Assembly (NCBI GenBank): GCA_964619065.1
Contig: CAZUCC010000022.1
Location: 1-64,000 of the forward strand
From: JANXUC01 sp964619065
GTDB lineage: Bacteria > Acidobacteriota > Terriglobia > Terriglobales > Acidobacteriaceae
Length of the DNA stretch: 64,000 bases
Reading direction: 5' to 3'
The notes under the pieces are model-generated. The model had not been told where the DNA came from and did no database searches. It worked only from the letters and a program-made list of their open reading frames with translations. This document shows, piece by piece, positions 34,655-42,574 of this stretch. Positions within the stretch are counted from its first letter, which is position 1, and every line of letters begins with the position of its first letter. Position numbers and translations under genes: made by a program.

Positions 34655-35275
34655 CTACGGCGTTTCAATTAACTCCATTTTGCCGTCGCGGGTGCGGTGC
34701 AGGACTTTGACTTTGCCCTTTTTGTCGCGGAATACGAAGACGTCACGGTCGCGGAAATGGGCTTCTTTGACAGCTTCTTCCAGGGTCATGGGGCGCAGAG
34801 CCACGGAGTCGCCGGAGCGCACGACGTGGATTTCGGAGGAGTCGGTTTTCGCCGGAAACCTATGTACCACCATGGGCACCGCAGTCCTGGAACCGCTTGG
34901 GTCAACGGGTGAAACTCCGGCCAACCCGTTCTCGGCAACTCCAGAAGAGGCCTCCGGGGCAATGTCCCACTTCTTTTTGGGGTGGCGCTTCTTGGTCCGC
35001 GAACGGGTGCGGTGTTTGAGGGCTTGCTTTTCCAAGTGCTCCAAGGCTTCGCCAACTGCCACGATCATGTCGGTGGATTCTGCGAGTCCCACGATGGTTC
35101 CGTTGCGCGGAGTAATCGTGATCTCCGCTTTGTGGCGGTGCTTTTCTACCGCGAGAATGACGCTGGCTTCGAATGCGCCGCCCAGAATCTTCTTGATTTT
35201 GTGAAGACCGGTTTCGACGTTCTTCTTGATGGCAGGAGTAATTGCAAAATGCCTGCCGGTGTATTCCACGTTCAC
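34655..35275 (-). CDS. hpf: Long-form ribosome hibernation promoting factor
   Basis: A 206-residue protein. The N-terminal domain (NVEYTGRHFAITPAIKKNVE, then AEITITPRNG) is the HPF/RaiA fold that blocks the mRNA channel. After a variable linker the C-terminal dimerisation domain follows (HVVRSGDSVALRPMTLEEA, DRDVFVFRDKKGKVKVLHR), which joins two 70S ribosomes into a 100S dimer in stationary phase. GTG 35275 is chosen because GGAGG stands 5 nt upstream; that Shine-Dalgarno overlaps an in-frame ATG at 35287. It is normally next to rpoN; here 4.6 kb of accessory DNA intervenes. Confidence 0.92.
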   Translation of the reverse strand: MNVEYTGRHFAITPAIKKNVETGLHKIKKILGGAFEASVILAVEKHRHKAEITITPRNGTIVGLAESTDMIVAVGEALEHLEKQALKHRTRSRTKKRHPKKKWDIAPEASSGVAENGLAGVSPVDPSGSRTAVPMVVHRFPAKTDSSEIHVVRSGDSVALRPMTLEEAVKEAHFRDRDVFVFRDKKGKVKVLHRTRDGKMELIETP

Positions 35276-35284
35276 GGCGCCCTC

Positions 35285-35341
35285 CATGTTTTACCCAAGC
35301 ATGTTTTGCCCAAGCATTTCGCCAGAGCATGTTTTCCACAT
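35285..35341. repeat. 15-bp tandem repeats just upstream of hpf
   Basis: CATGTTTTACCCAAG and CATGTTTTGCCCAAG (35285-35314) are consecutive, followed by two degenerate units (CATTTCGCCAGAG, CATGTTTTCCACAT). On the minus strand this is the leader of hpf, with repeated CTTGGGYAAAACATG reaching into the Shine-Dalgarno. Confidence 0.6.
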
Positions 35342-35458
35342 CATGGTTGCCAAGTCAGGATCGCCACGTCACGGTGACAACTGTAGAGTACACGCTTTTT
35401 TCGCGCCGCGGCAGGCACACAGGTGCTATTGCCGTGTCCTGGCCTCGCAAAAGATATG

Positions 35459-35857
35459 CTACGAATCCAGCAGAGCCATCCCAGCCGTTTTCGCCGCCTT
35501 GCTATCCAGCGTCACGGTGTGTGTGCAGTGAGCGTGGTGGGCAGATCGTTCAATCATGCAATCCGCAAAATCGGCGTTCGCGCCAGCATAGGCGCGCACT
35601 GCCTGCGCAACCACTTCGGCGTCTTCGACTAGGAACTCCTCTGTGTGCAGCACGTCGTCCAGCAACACAATCGTTTCTTCCTTTGTCACGCCGTAAGGCC
35701 CCTGCAAAACCCAGATCAGCTCGACAATCGAGACCAACGGGATGAAGCCGGGCTTATCCGCCGACAGGGAAGCGATCAAGCGGGTCGCTCGCGCCGACTG
35801 CCCCGGCTCATCCTGCGTAAAATAGCGCACCAGGATATTCGTGTCGATCCCAATCAC
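35459..35857 (-). CDS. vapC: PIN-domain toxin, VapC type
   Basis: A 132-residue PIN-domain ribonuclease. Acidic residues typical of the active site are visible: Asp5 (IGIDTNILVRYF), Glu46 (SIVELIWVL), Asp96 and Asp99 (ADFADCMIE) and Asp117 (TLDSKAAKTAG). It is co-transcribed with the AbrB-type antitoxin, whose stop overlaps its ATG by 4 bp. Unchecked, such toxins cut tRNA or rRNA. It belongs to the accessory block between rpoN and hpf. Confidence 0.88.
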   Translation of the reverse strand: MIGIDTNILVRYFTQDEPGQSARATRLIASLSADKPGFIPLVSIVELIWVLQGPYGVTKEETIVLLDDVLHTEEFLVEDAEVVAQAVRAYAGANADFADCMIERSAHHAHCTHTVTLDSKAAKTAGMALLDS

Positions 35858-36096
35858 CGCGCCGAACCTCCGCGTTCTGCGATGACGCGGTTCATTTCCT
35901 CGATTGTGATGGGCTTGCCTCGGTGGCGAAACCTCCCCTTCAGCGACTTCACGGAAATCGTTGCCGGCATAATGGCATACTTGCGTTCAGCGATTTTCAC
36001 GAACTCGACTCGGGTTCCAGCTTCGAGTCCCAGTTCAGCTCGAACTGAGGCTGGAATCGTAATTTGGCCTTTCGAGGTCAGGGTTGCGGCTGCCAT
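35854..36096 (-). CDS. vapB: AbrB/MazE-type antitoxin
   Basis: An 80-residue protein with an N-terminal swapped-hairpin AbrB domain (ATLTSKGQITIPASVRAELG, then GTRVEFVKI) and a C-terminal tail (MNRVIAERGGSAR) expected to wrap the toxin. Overlap with the downstream PIN gene is ATGA. A palindromic operator lies 22 bp upstream. A decayed relative lies at about 36955-37055. Confidence 0.87.
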   Translation of the reverse strand: MAAATLTSKGQITIPASVRAELGLEAGTRVEFVKIAERKYAIMPATISVKSLKGRFRHRGKPITIEEMNRVIAERGGSAR

Positions 36097-36117
36097 TTTT
36101 GCCTTTCATAATTACTT

Positions 36118-36141
36118 ATTCCTTACTTTAATGTAAGGAAT
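36118..36141. promoter_or_regulatory. Operator palindrome of the vapBC pair
   Basis: ATTCCTTAC (36118-36126), TTTAAT, GTAAGGAAT (36133-36141) is a perfect 9-bp inverted repeat in an AT-rich stretch just before the antitoxin start, where the antitoxin-toxin complex would bind to repress its own operon. Confidence 0.5.
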
Positions 36142-36326
36142 ATGCAAAGTCAAGCATTTCTCTCAGTTGCACAAACGCGCTCCCTGCACACATTTCACAG
36201 CACCTTCGGCCGTGTTTCCGCTGTGCTATATTCCTTCGAATCAGGGCGCTGCGCTGAAACCCAGGCAGGGCGCGGTGTTTCCCTGACTACCGCAGAAAAT
36301 CCAGGGGTAATCGAGGAGAAAAGGTA

Positions 36327-36893
36327 ATGAAGAAAAGGGCCCAAGCCGTTCTGGTTTTGCTGGTTGGAATATTGGTGGTATCGCCTGCGTTCGCGCAGCC
36401 CCGGAAGTTGAAACAGGAAAGGCGCCCCGCTTTATCAGCGGCGGCGACGAGATCGACGACACCACCTCCCCCGCCGACCGGCGACTTCTGGTCCATATTG
36501 AATGGTATCCCCTTTCTGTTGGCGGTTCATCATGACACAGAAGTGGGCACCGGGAAGCCCATTGATGTGTATCAGCTCGTAATCGAGATGCAGACCATGA
36601 ACTCGGATGGAAATCTCGAGCCGGTGGGGCTCCAGATTTTCAACTTCTTCACCGTGAAGGCGAAGGACCCGCTCAACGCAATTAATCCGCATAACGGACG
36701 CGATTGCAGGATTTGGACCGACCTGACGATAGGTGCGCTCAAGAACCACAAGAAGACAAGCCGGACGTGGCCTTATCTCCAATTCAGGACAGCCGAAGGC
36801 GCCCGCACGGTCCAGACCAACGAGGATGGCCCAGTGTTTTGGAGCGACGACGTGGAGTGCTGGGGATCGAGGGACCGGTTCTCGCCATTCTGA
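36327..36893 (+). CDS. Exported hypothetical protein
   Basis: A 188-residue protein with a signal peptide (MKKRAQAVLVLLVGILVVSP, cleavage after AFA), a Ser/Thr/Pro-rich linker (STTPPPPPTG) and a domain of about 130 residues with WSILNGIPFLLAVHH and NPHNGRDCRIWTDL. GAGGAG precedes ATG 36327. I do not recognise the family. It stands alone on the plus strand inside the accessory block between rpoN and hpf. Confidence 0.6.
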   Translation: MKKRAQAVLVLLVGILVVSPAFAQPRKLKQERRPALSAAATRSTTPPPPPTGDFWSILNGIPFLLAVHHDTEVGTGKPIDVYQLVIEMQTMNSDGNLEPVGLQIFNFFTVKAKDPLNAINPHNGRDCRIWTDLTIGALKNHKKTSRTWPYLQFRTAEGARTVQTNEDGPVFWSDDVECWGSRDRFSPF

Positions 36894-36954
36894 GGAGAGC
36901 GCTCTGCTTCCAAACGAAACCCCGTGTACCCACGAGGCGGGTAGTTCCCGCCTC

Positions 36955-37055
36955 CAACCACGTCTGTGCCGATTTCCACGAATTCGACACGGCTCCCGGC
37001 TTGAGTCCCTAACGTTATGCGAAGGGATGCCGGAATCCTAATTCTCTTTCGACAT
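36955..37055 (-). pseudogene. Decayed AbrB-type antitoxin fragment
   Basis: Read on the minus strand this stretch encodes RIRIPASLRITLGTQAGSRV followed by EFVEIG, which aligns with QITIPASVRAELGLEAGTRV and EFVKI of the intact antitoxin 1 kb away. Start codon, N-terminal strand and C-terminal toxin-binding tail are missing, and no PIN gene follows. The nucleotide match to 35990-36065 is visible directly (both have CACGAA-TCGAC and GGCTxxxxxTGAGTCCC-like blocks). Confidence 0.55.
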
Positions 37056-37084
37056 TCTCTTTCGACGGTGTTGCGGTTTCGCTC

Positions 37085-38728
37085 TTAGTTAACTGTGAAA
37101 ACCGCGGGGCTGGTTGCAATACCGCCTGGCGTAGTTACTTGAATATTCCCAGTAACGGCTGCTGCCGGAACCGTGGCTGTGATCTGCGTATAGGAGTTCA
37201 CCACTTTGACAGCGGTTTTCCCGCCGAAAGTCACTTTCGTGGCTCCCGTGAAGCTAGTCCCTGTGATCACTACCGGGGTGCCTACCGGTCCGCTGGTCGG
37301 GCTGAAGCTCAGAATCGCAGGCGTAACCTGGAATTTCTGGTTGCTCGTTCTGTTACCACTCGTGCCCGTAGTCTTCACGAAGCCCGTAATAGCCCCAAAT
37401 GGAACGCTCGTGGAGATGTAGGTGTCAGAAACGACAGTGAATGCGGCACTCTTGCCATTGAATTTGACAGTTGCAGTTCCCGTTAAGCCTTGACCCAGGA
37501 TGCCGACTGGTTGGGAAACTACCCCTGATGTGGGCTGCAAACTGAGAAAGGATCCAACACCGGCAAGACCTGCATCGAAGCTGAAGAGTGCTCCGTGACC
37601 GGTTGCGCCTCCCGCAGTCGCCTCGCCATAGAATATCCCATTGGTATGTTGTCGCAGTGTGGCGAACGGAAGCGAACCGGTTGCCGGAACAAAGTTATAC
37701 AAAATCGAGTAACTGCCGGCCGCAGTGATTCTATACAGGGTCCCCGCTGCGTTCGTCCCGCCCGCGGAAGTTACGCCATAGAAATTTCCGTCGCTGGCTT
37801 GGATAAGACCCGCATAGGGTCGAGTACCATCCGGCGTACTGCCCGTTGCATTGAAATTGTAGAGGACGGTCAACTTCTTCGCCGGTGTGAGCTTGAAGAC
37901 CACTCCGCCACCGTTCAGGGTTCCACCATCCCTTGACGTTCCGTAGAAATTCCCATCGCTGCCCTGTACCAGCGGAGAATAGGGTTGTGCCCCATGGGTC
38001 GAGTCAAAGTTGTAGAGCACAGTCAATGTGCCGGCGGGAGTCATTTTGAAGACCGTGCCATTACCGGTAGTCCCGCCAACCTTGGTGGTGCCATAAAAAT
38101 TGCCGTCCTTACCTTGGATCAGCGGAGCAATCGGTGTCGACCCGTGGGTGTTGTCGAACTGATGGAGCACGGTGAAGGCGCCCGTGGGGCTCACTTTGTA
38201 CACGGCTCCATACCCAAGTCCACCAATCGTCGTGGTGCCATAAAAGTTGCCGTCTGTCCCTTGAATCGGTGGCGCATAGGGATCCGCTCCCTCGATCAAG
38301 GAAAAACTATGGAGTATCGTCACGATCCCACTGGGAGTGATCTGGAAAACCGTGCCAAAAATGAAGGCTCCGTTGTTAAAAGTCGTTCCGTAAAAATTGC
38401 CGTCCGTACCCAGCGTGAGGCCGCTATAGGGATTTGCTCCCAGTACACCACCACTAAAGTTGTAAATTTCGGAATATGCGCCGCCGGGTGAGATCTGAAA
38501 AACGCCGCCATGGCCAGTGGTTCCGCCTACAGGAGCTGTGCCGTAAAGATTACCGTCCCGGCCCTGGGCCAGGATTCCTGGGTACTGAGGGGAAGTCAAG
38601 TTGGGTGTAGCGAAATCATGAAGGTCGATGTAGGTTTGAGCGTGAGCGCCAGAAATTCCCAGCGAGGCGAAAGCCAAGGTCAGTACCAGGGTGAGTAGGG
38701 GTAGATTTTGAAGCCGTTGCAGAGTCAT
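37085..38728 (-). CDS. Exported GloVer-repeat protein with IPT/TIG domains
   Basis: A 547-residue protein from ATG 38728, with GGAGA upstream and a signal peptide ending SGAHAQ. The body has about eight repeats of roughly 45 residues, each with the core DGNFYGTTxxGG...GTVFKMTPxGxLTVLYNF. This is the Gloeobacter/Verrucomicrobia (GloVer) repeat, expected to fold as a beta-propeller. The C-terminal 170 residues contain two IPT/TIG immunoglobulin-like domains (SGVVSQPVGILGQGLTG; FSPTSGPVGTPVVITGTSF). It is probably surface-exposed; no anchor is seen. Confidence 0.8.
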   Translation of the reverse strand: MTLQRLQNLPLLTLVLTLAFASLGISGAHAQTYIDLHDFATPNLTSPQYPGILAQGRDGNLYGTAPVGGTTGHGGVFQISPGGAYSEIYNFSGGVLGANPYSGLTLGTDGNFYGTTFNNGAFIFGTVFQITPSGIVTILHSFSLIEGADPYAPPIQGTDGNFYGTTTIGGLGYGAVYKVSPTGAFTVLHQFDNTHGSTPIAPLIQGKDGNFYGTTKVGGTTGNGTVFKMTPAGTLTVLYNFDSTHGAQPYSPLVQGSDGNFYGTSRDGGTLNGGGVVFKLTPAKKLTVLYNFNATGSTPDGTRPYAGLIQASDGNFYGVTSAGGTNAAGTLYRITAAGSYSILYNFVPATGSLPFATLRQHTNGIFYGEATAGGATGHGALFSFDAGLAGVGSFLSLQPTSGVVSQPVGILGQGLTGTATVKFNGKSAAFTVVSDTYISTSVPFGAITGFVKTTGTSGNRTSNQKFQVTPAILSFSPTSGPVGTPVVITGTSFTGATKVTFGGKTAVKVVNSYTQITATVPAAAVTGNIQVTTPGGIATSPAVFTVN

Positions 38729-38976
38729 TATTTCTCCATTTCTGGCTATGTGAGAAAGCGAATCTTGGTAACAGACACTTGCCACAACAGCAAGACCTTC
38801 TCTCGCCTACTCTATAAGGCGCAAAACCTTAGTCGAATCAGCTCACACGGGAAAAAATATGTTTGGGTAGGGCTGAAGACTGAAATCCCAGCACCTTCTC
38901 CTGCGCCGCGCATGGTGTCGGCAAAGAAAGTAACCACTAAATAGGTTGCAGTGTTGTCAAGATCACACAGCAAGCA

Positions 38977-39393
38977 CTACGTCCAGGGATTCAGCACAAA
39001 TTTCAGCAGCGAAAAATCCGAAACGTTCCGCGTCACGAGCGTCAGCTGATGCGTCTCCGCGGTGGCCGCTAGAAAAGCGTCCATCGTGCTGATGGGATGT
39101 CCCGCCGCGTCGTTACGGGAAACCGTTCGACCCCAAGCATTGGCCACGTCTGCGTCAACGGGTAGAATCCTGTTTTCAAATCGCAGCGGTAATTCATCTT
39201 GCAGCCATTGCTCTAAACGATTGCGGCGCTTTCCCGCAGCCATGCGCTCGACCCCGTAGCGCAGTTCCGCCAGAGAAACCACGCTGAGGAAAATTCGGTC
39301 TTCGTCGGTTGCGTCCATCCAGCCGATGAGACCCGGATTCGGTCGCGGCTTCATCGATTCCGAAACCGCGATGGTATCCAGCAGGAAATTCAC
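38977..39393 (-). CDS. PIN-domain toxin (FitB/VapC-like)
   Basis: A 138-residue PIN-domain protein. Acidic positions are Asp6 (FLLDTIAVSE), Glu43 (SLAELRYGVE), Asp105 (STMDAFLAATA) and the C-terminal TRNVSDF. In most relatives the first motif is DTNVxSE; here Asn is replaced by Ile8. It overlaps its antitoxin gene by 4 bp. It is the second toxin of the block between rpoN and hpf. Confidence 0.85.
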   Translation of the reverse strand: MNFLLDTIAVSESMKPRPNPGLIGWMDATDEDRIFLSVVSLAELRYGVERMAAGKRRNRLEQWLQDELPLRFENRILPVDADVANAWGRTVSRNDAAGHPISTMDAFLAATAETHQLTLVTRNVSDFSLLKFVLNPWT

Positions 39394-39644
39394 AAATCAA
39401 TCTTCCGGGGACGATCTTTACGCCGGGGCAGCTTCAGCCCCGATCCTCGCAGCGGAGAGGCCGCAAAGAATTCCGTCAGGGTACCGACGCGCTTGGTCTT
39501 GCGCTGCCATTCCTCCGCGCCAACCACCACGGCGGCCGTGTGTCCATTCCGGGTAATGGTCTGCGGTCCCTCGGACCTGGCCCGCTCGATGATTTCACTG
39601 AATTTTGCCTTGGCTTCGGCCACGGTCCAGTTTTGCGTTCCCAT
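39390..39644 (-). CDS. Phd/YefM-type antitoxin
   Basis: An 84-residue protein from ATG 39644, with AGGAGG 8 nt upstream. The N-terminus (NWTVAEAKAKFSEIIERA) and TITRNGHTAAVVVG are the Phd/YefM DNA-binding fold. The C-terminal basic tail (KLPRRKDRPRKIDL) should bind the PIN toxin. Repeats in the promoter indicate autoregulation. Confidence 0.87.
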   Translation of the reverse strand: MGTQNWTVAEAKAKFSEIIERARSEGPQTITRNGHTAAVVVGAEEWQRKTKRVGTLTEFFAASPLRGSGLKLPRRKDRPRKIDL

Positions 39645-39666
39645 TGTTGAATCCTCCTGCCCCAAA

Positions 39667-39693
39667 GGTCATTATGGTCATTATAGTCATAAT
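39667..39693 (-). promoter_or_regulatory. Operator of the Phd/PIN operon: three 9-bp repeats over the -10 box
   Basis: Three consecutive 9-mers GGTCATTAT, GGTCATTAT, AGTCATAAT (39667-39693) precede the antitoxin. On the minus strand a TATAAT -10 box (39680-39685) lies inside them and ATGACA (39704-39709) is an 18-bp-spaced -35 box. Binding of the antitoxin to the repeats would block the promoter. Confidence 0.5.
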
Positions 39694-39703
39694 GCTGATT
39701 TTT

Positions 39704-39847
39704 TGTCATTCGGAGCGCAGCGAAGAACCCACCAAGCGTGCTGGCAAGTGCCTCGGTTCTGGTTAGGAACTTCGCGACCAGAAAGCTGGATTAGGGATAC
39801 CGCGGAGATCAACGGTACAGGGATCCTTCGCTACGCTCAGGATGACA
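39704..39847. repeat. Palindromic intergenic element at the rpoN edge of the accessory block
   Basis: Left end TGTCATTCGGAGCGCAGCGA and right end (reverse complement) TGTCATCCTGAGCGTAGCGA match with a few differences. The element fills the space between the toxin-antitoxin promoter and rpoN and belongs to the family of 519-703. Confidence 0.6.
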
Positions 39848-39879
39848 AAATTTAGGGTTATTGGGGATTTTCCCTAGCA

Positions 39880-41691
39880 CTACTTCTTCTTCACCCGACG
39901 CTGGTGCGTACTAGGGATTTTCATGTCTTCGCGGTACTTCGCGACCGTCCGCCGCGTCACCTGAATCCCCTGGCCTTGCAAAATTGCCGTGATCTGCTCG
40001 TCAGTCAATGGCCTGGCGGGATCTTCGTCTTCGATCAGCTTTTTGACGCGGCGCTTCAAGATGAGCAGTGAGGTGCCGCCACCTTCGGGACCCTGCACGC
40101 TTTCCGAGAAGAAATAGCGGAGCTCGAAAACACCCTGTGGCGTGTGCACATATTTGTTGGCTACGGCGCGGCTCACGGTGGAAGGGTGCACACCGATCTC
40201 CTCAGCGACTTCCTTGATCATCATCGGCTTCAGCATATCGATGCCAAGGTCGAGAAATTCGTGCTGCCGCTCCAGAATTGAGAGGCAAACTTTGAGAATG
40301 GTCTGCTTGCGCTGCTCGATGTTCTTGATGAGCTGGATGGCCGATTTGTAACGTTCTTTGACGTAGTTACGGACATCACGTTCGGCGGCGTCGCGCTGCA
40401 TCAGCTTCTTGTAGCCGGGATTGAGACGTAACTGCGGAACGTCGTCATCATTGAAGAGTACCAGCCACTCGTCGCCTTGTTTCACAAATGCAACATCGGG
40501 CTCGATGAGGCGGGCATTCACGGCGTTATAGCGAAGACCGGGCCGGGGATCGAGCGTGCGGATCAGTTCGAGCACGCGGGTGATCGCTTCGGCGGGACGT
40601 CCCAGGGCGCGAGCAATCTCTTTGTAGTTCTTGAGCTGCATGGCGTGCAGATGCACGTCCACCACGTTTTCGGCGTCGGTCAGCAACTGCGCGTAGGCGG
40701 CGAAGTCTCCGTTCTTATGCTGACCGCGGACTTGTTGCAGGAAGTGAATTTGTGCGAGGAGACACTCGCGCAGGTCGCGCGCCCCCACGCCCGGTGGGTC
40801 GAGCTGCTGCACAGCAGCGATCGCTTCATGCAATTGCTCGCGATTGAAGTTGACGCGAAACTCGGATTGGAAGGGCTTTTTTGCTGGAGCAGCGGCTTCC
40901 TGAGCTGGAGCCGTCGCCGTACCTGCGGCGGAACGCATATCAATCGCCGGGACGAGCACGCCCGGGAAAATGGCATCGGCAGATTCCACGGCTACATCGA
41001 TTGGGTTCTGAGCGGCGGAATTTTGAGCCGAATAGTTGGAGAGATAATCAAACGCCGTCGCGGCGGCAGCCATCTCTGGAATTTCGCTGGCATCCGGGGC
41101 GTTTAGGAAGGGATTGCCAAGAGGGGATTTACCGCCTTTGACCTTTTCCTCGGGAACGATTTCAAACTCCGCCTGCTCTAGTCCCAGCAACTCCTCGTCG
41201 CTGGCCAGCAGGTAGCCGTCTTCATTCAAATTGCCGATCACGGCTTCCGCCGCTTCCCGCACTGGGCGGCTCAGGCTTAACGAGCCAACCTGCCACATCA
41301 AGTGGTCTGTAAGATTCGGAGCCTTGGAAAGGAATGCCTCGAACGAGGGCCGCTCAATCTCTTCCATTTCCGCGCGGCTGCGATATCCGGGATCGAGGTA
41401 ATCCTGAAAGTACGAGCCGAAATCGATCTCATCGAACGGGTCTTTCTTTTCTGGGACCGTTTCGGTCGCTGCAACTGCGGCGCGCTCTTCCTCACGGCCA
41501 GTGGCTTGGTCGAGCAAGGGAACCGAATCTTCCAGTTCTTCGAGGACAGGGTTCTCTACAATCTCAGCGTTGATCATGTCCTTCAGCTCAAGCTTGTTGA
41601 GCGCCAGCACACTGACCATCTGCACGAGGCCTGGGGTAAGAATTTGCCGTTGCGAGACCCGCAGGCTCAGATTGTGCTTCAGACTACCCAT
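39880..41691 (-). CDS. rpoN: RNA polymerase sigma-54 factor
   Basis: A 603-residue sigma factor that directs -24/-12 promoters and needs enhancer-binding ATPases. Region I is MGSLKHNLSLRVSQRQILTP with its Gln/Leu-rich continuation; region II is long and acidic; the core-binding and HTH parts include EIGVHPSTVSRAVANKYV; the RpoN box is ARRTVAKYRE-like (TRRTVAKYREDMKIPS). At 603 residues it is longer than the usual 480-500 because region II is expanded (about 150-290). It follows lptB on the same strand, the widespread lptB-rpoN order. Confidence 0.95.
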   Translation of the reverse strand: MGSLKHNLSLRVSQRQILTPGLVQMVSVLALNKLELKDMINAEIVENPVLEELEDSVPLLDQATGREEERAAVAATETVPEKKDPFDEIDFGSYFQDYLDPGYRSRAEMEEIERPSFEAFLSKAPNLTDHLMWQVGSLSLSRPVREAAEAVIGNLNEDGYLLASDEELLGLEQAEFEIVPEEKVKGGKSPLGNPFLNAPDASEIPEMAAAATAFDYLSNYSAQNSAAQNPIDVAVESADAIFPGVLVPAIDMRSAAGTATAPAQEAAAPAKKPFQSEFRVNFNREQLHEAIAAVQQLDPPGVGARDLRECLLAQIHFLQQVRGQHKNGDFAAYAQLLTDAENVVDVHLHAMQLKNYKEIARALGRPAEAITRVLELIRTLDPRPGLRYNAVNARLIEPDVAFVKQGDEWLVLFNDDDVPQLRLNPGYKKLMQRDAAERDVRNYVKERYKSAIQLIKNIEQRKQTILKVCLSILERQHEFLDLGIDMLKPMMIKEVAEEIGVHPSTVSRAVANKYVHTPQGVFELRYFFSESVQGPEGGGTSLLILKRRVKKLIEDEDPARPLTDEQITAILQGQGIQVTRRTVAKYREDMKIPSTHQRRVKKK

Positions 41692-41845
41692 CGCGTTCCG
41701 TTATCCCTTTCTCGTTCAATGACTTCCCAGCAATCTCGAATACCAGCATATCTTGATCCGCAGCCCTTACGACACTGCCCAAAGTAGCGGCACCTCAAGT
41801 TACTTGTGAGTGCAGGCCCCGTCGTGAATCGGGTTTGCCCCCGTC

Positions 41846-42574
41846 CTACACCAGCGTAAAGCTCTCTCCCAGGTACACCCGCCGAACTTCCGGGTCGCTT
41901 CCCAAGTCTTCCGGCGACCCCGCGCGGAAAATACGTCCCTCGTTGATGATGTATGCACGATCCGTTACGGAGAGCGTTTCGCGCACATTGTGATCCGTGA
42001 TCAAAATCCCGATTCCTCCGGCTTTCAACTCTCCAATAATCTTTTGCAGGTCGAGCACAGCAATCGGGTCGATGCCCGAGAACGGCTCATCCAGCAAAAT
42101 GAAGGCCGGGTTGATGCAAAGCGCGCGCCCAATCTCTACGCGTCGCCGCTCACCGCCCGACAAAGACCAGCCACGGCTCTTGCGCACGTGCTCGAGCCCC
42201 AACTTCTCCATCAACTGCTCCAGCTTCTCCCGCCGTTCGTGCCAGGAGATCGGCTGCGCTTCCAGCACGGCGAGGATGTTCTCCTCGACCGTGAGTTTGC
42301 GAAAAATCGAAGGCTCCTGGGGGAGATAGCTGATGCCGTACTCGCGTGCCCGGAGATACATGGGGACATCGGTGATGTCCGCGTCATCCCAGAGAACGCG
42401 GCCCGTATCGGGGGGGATCAAACCAACAATGGAGTAGAAGGTTGTGGTCTTACCAGCGCCGTTAGGCCCCAGTAAACCCACGACCTCTCCCTGCTCTACC
42501 CGAAGGCTTACGCCATTGACAACCCGGCGGCCACGGTAGGTCTTGCCGATCTCGTCGGTGGCCAGGACATGCAT
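41846..42574 (-). CDS. lptB: LPS export ATPase LptB
   Basis: A 242-residue ABC ATPase that powers lipopolysaccharide extraction from the inner membrane with LptF/LptG. Motifs: GLLGPNGAGKTTTFYSIVG, YLPQEPSIFRKLTVEENI (LptB-typical), signature LSGGERRRVEIGRAL, Walker B FILLDEPFSGIDPIAV, and ITDHNVRETLSV. Its ATG directly abuts the TAA of the LptCA gene (TAAATG), so translation is coupled. Confidence 0.95.
   Translation of the reverse strand: MHVLATDEIGKTYRGRRVVNGVSLRVEQGEVVGLLGPNGAGKTTTFYSIVGLIPPDTGRVLWDDADITDVPMYLRAREYGISYLPQEPSIFRKLTVEENILAVLEAQPISWHERREKLEQLMEKLGLEHVRKSRGWSLSGGERRRVEIGRALCINPAFILLDEPFSGIDPIAVLDLQKIIGELKAGGIGILITDHNVRETLSVTDRAYIINEGRIFRAGSPEDLGSDPEVRRVYLGESFTLV

Noticed and set aside
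39700..39850. Possible attachment site of an integrated element at the rpoN border
   Set aside because: No integrase gene, no tRNA and no matching direct repeat at the hpf border were found; the sequence is a palindromic repeat instead.
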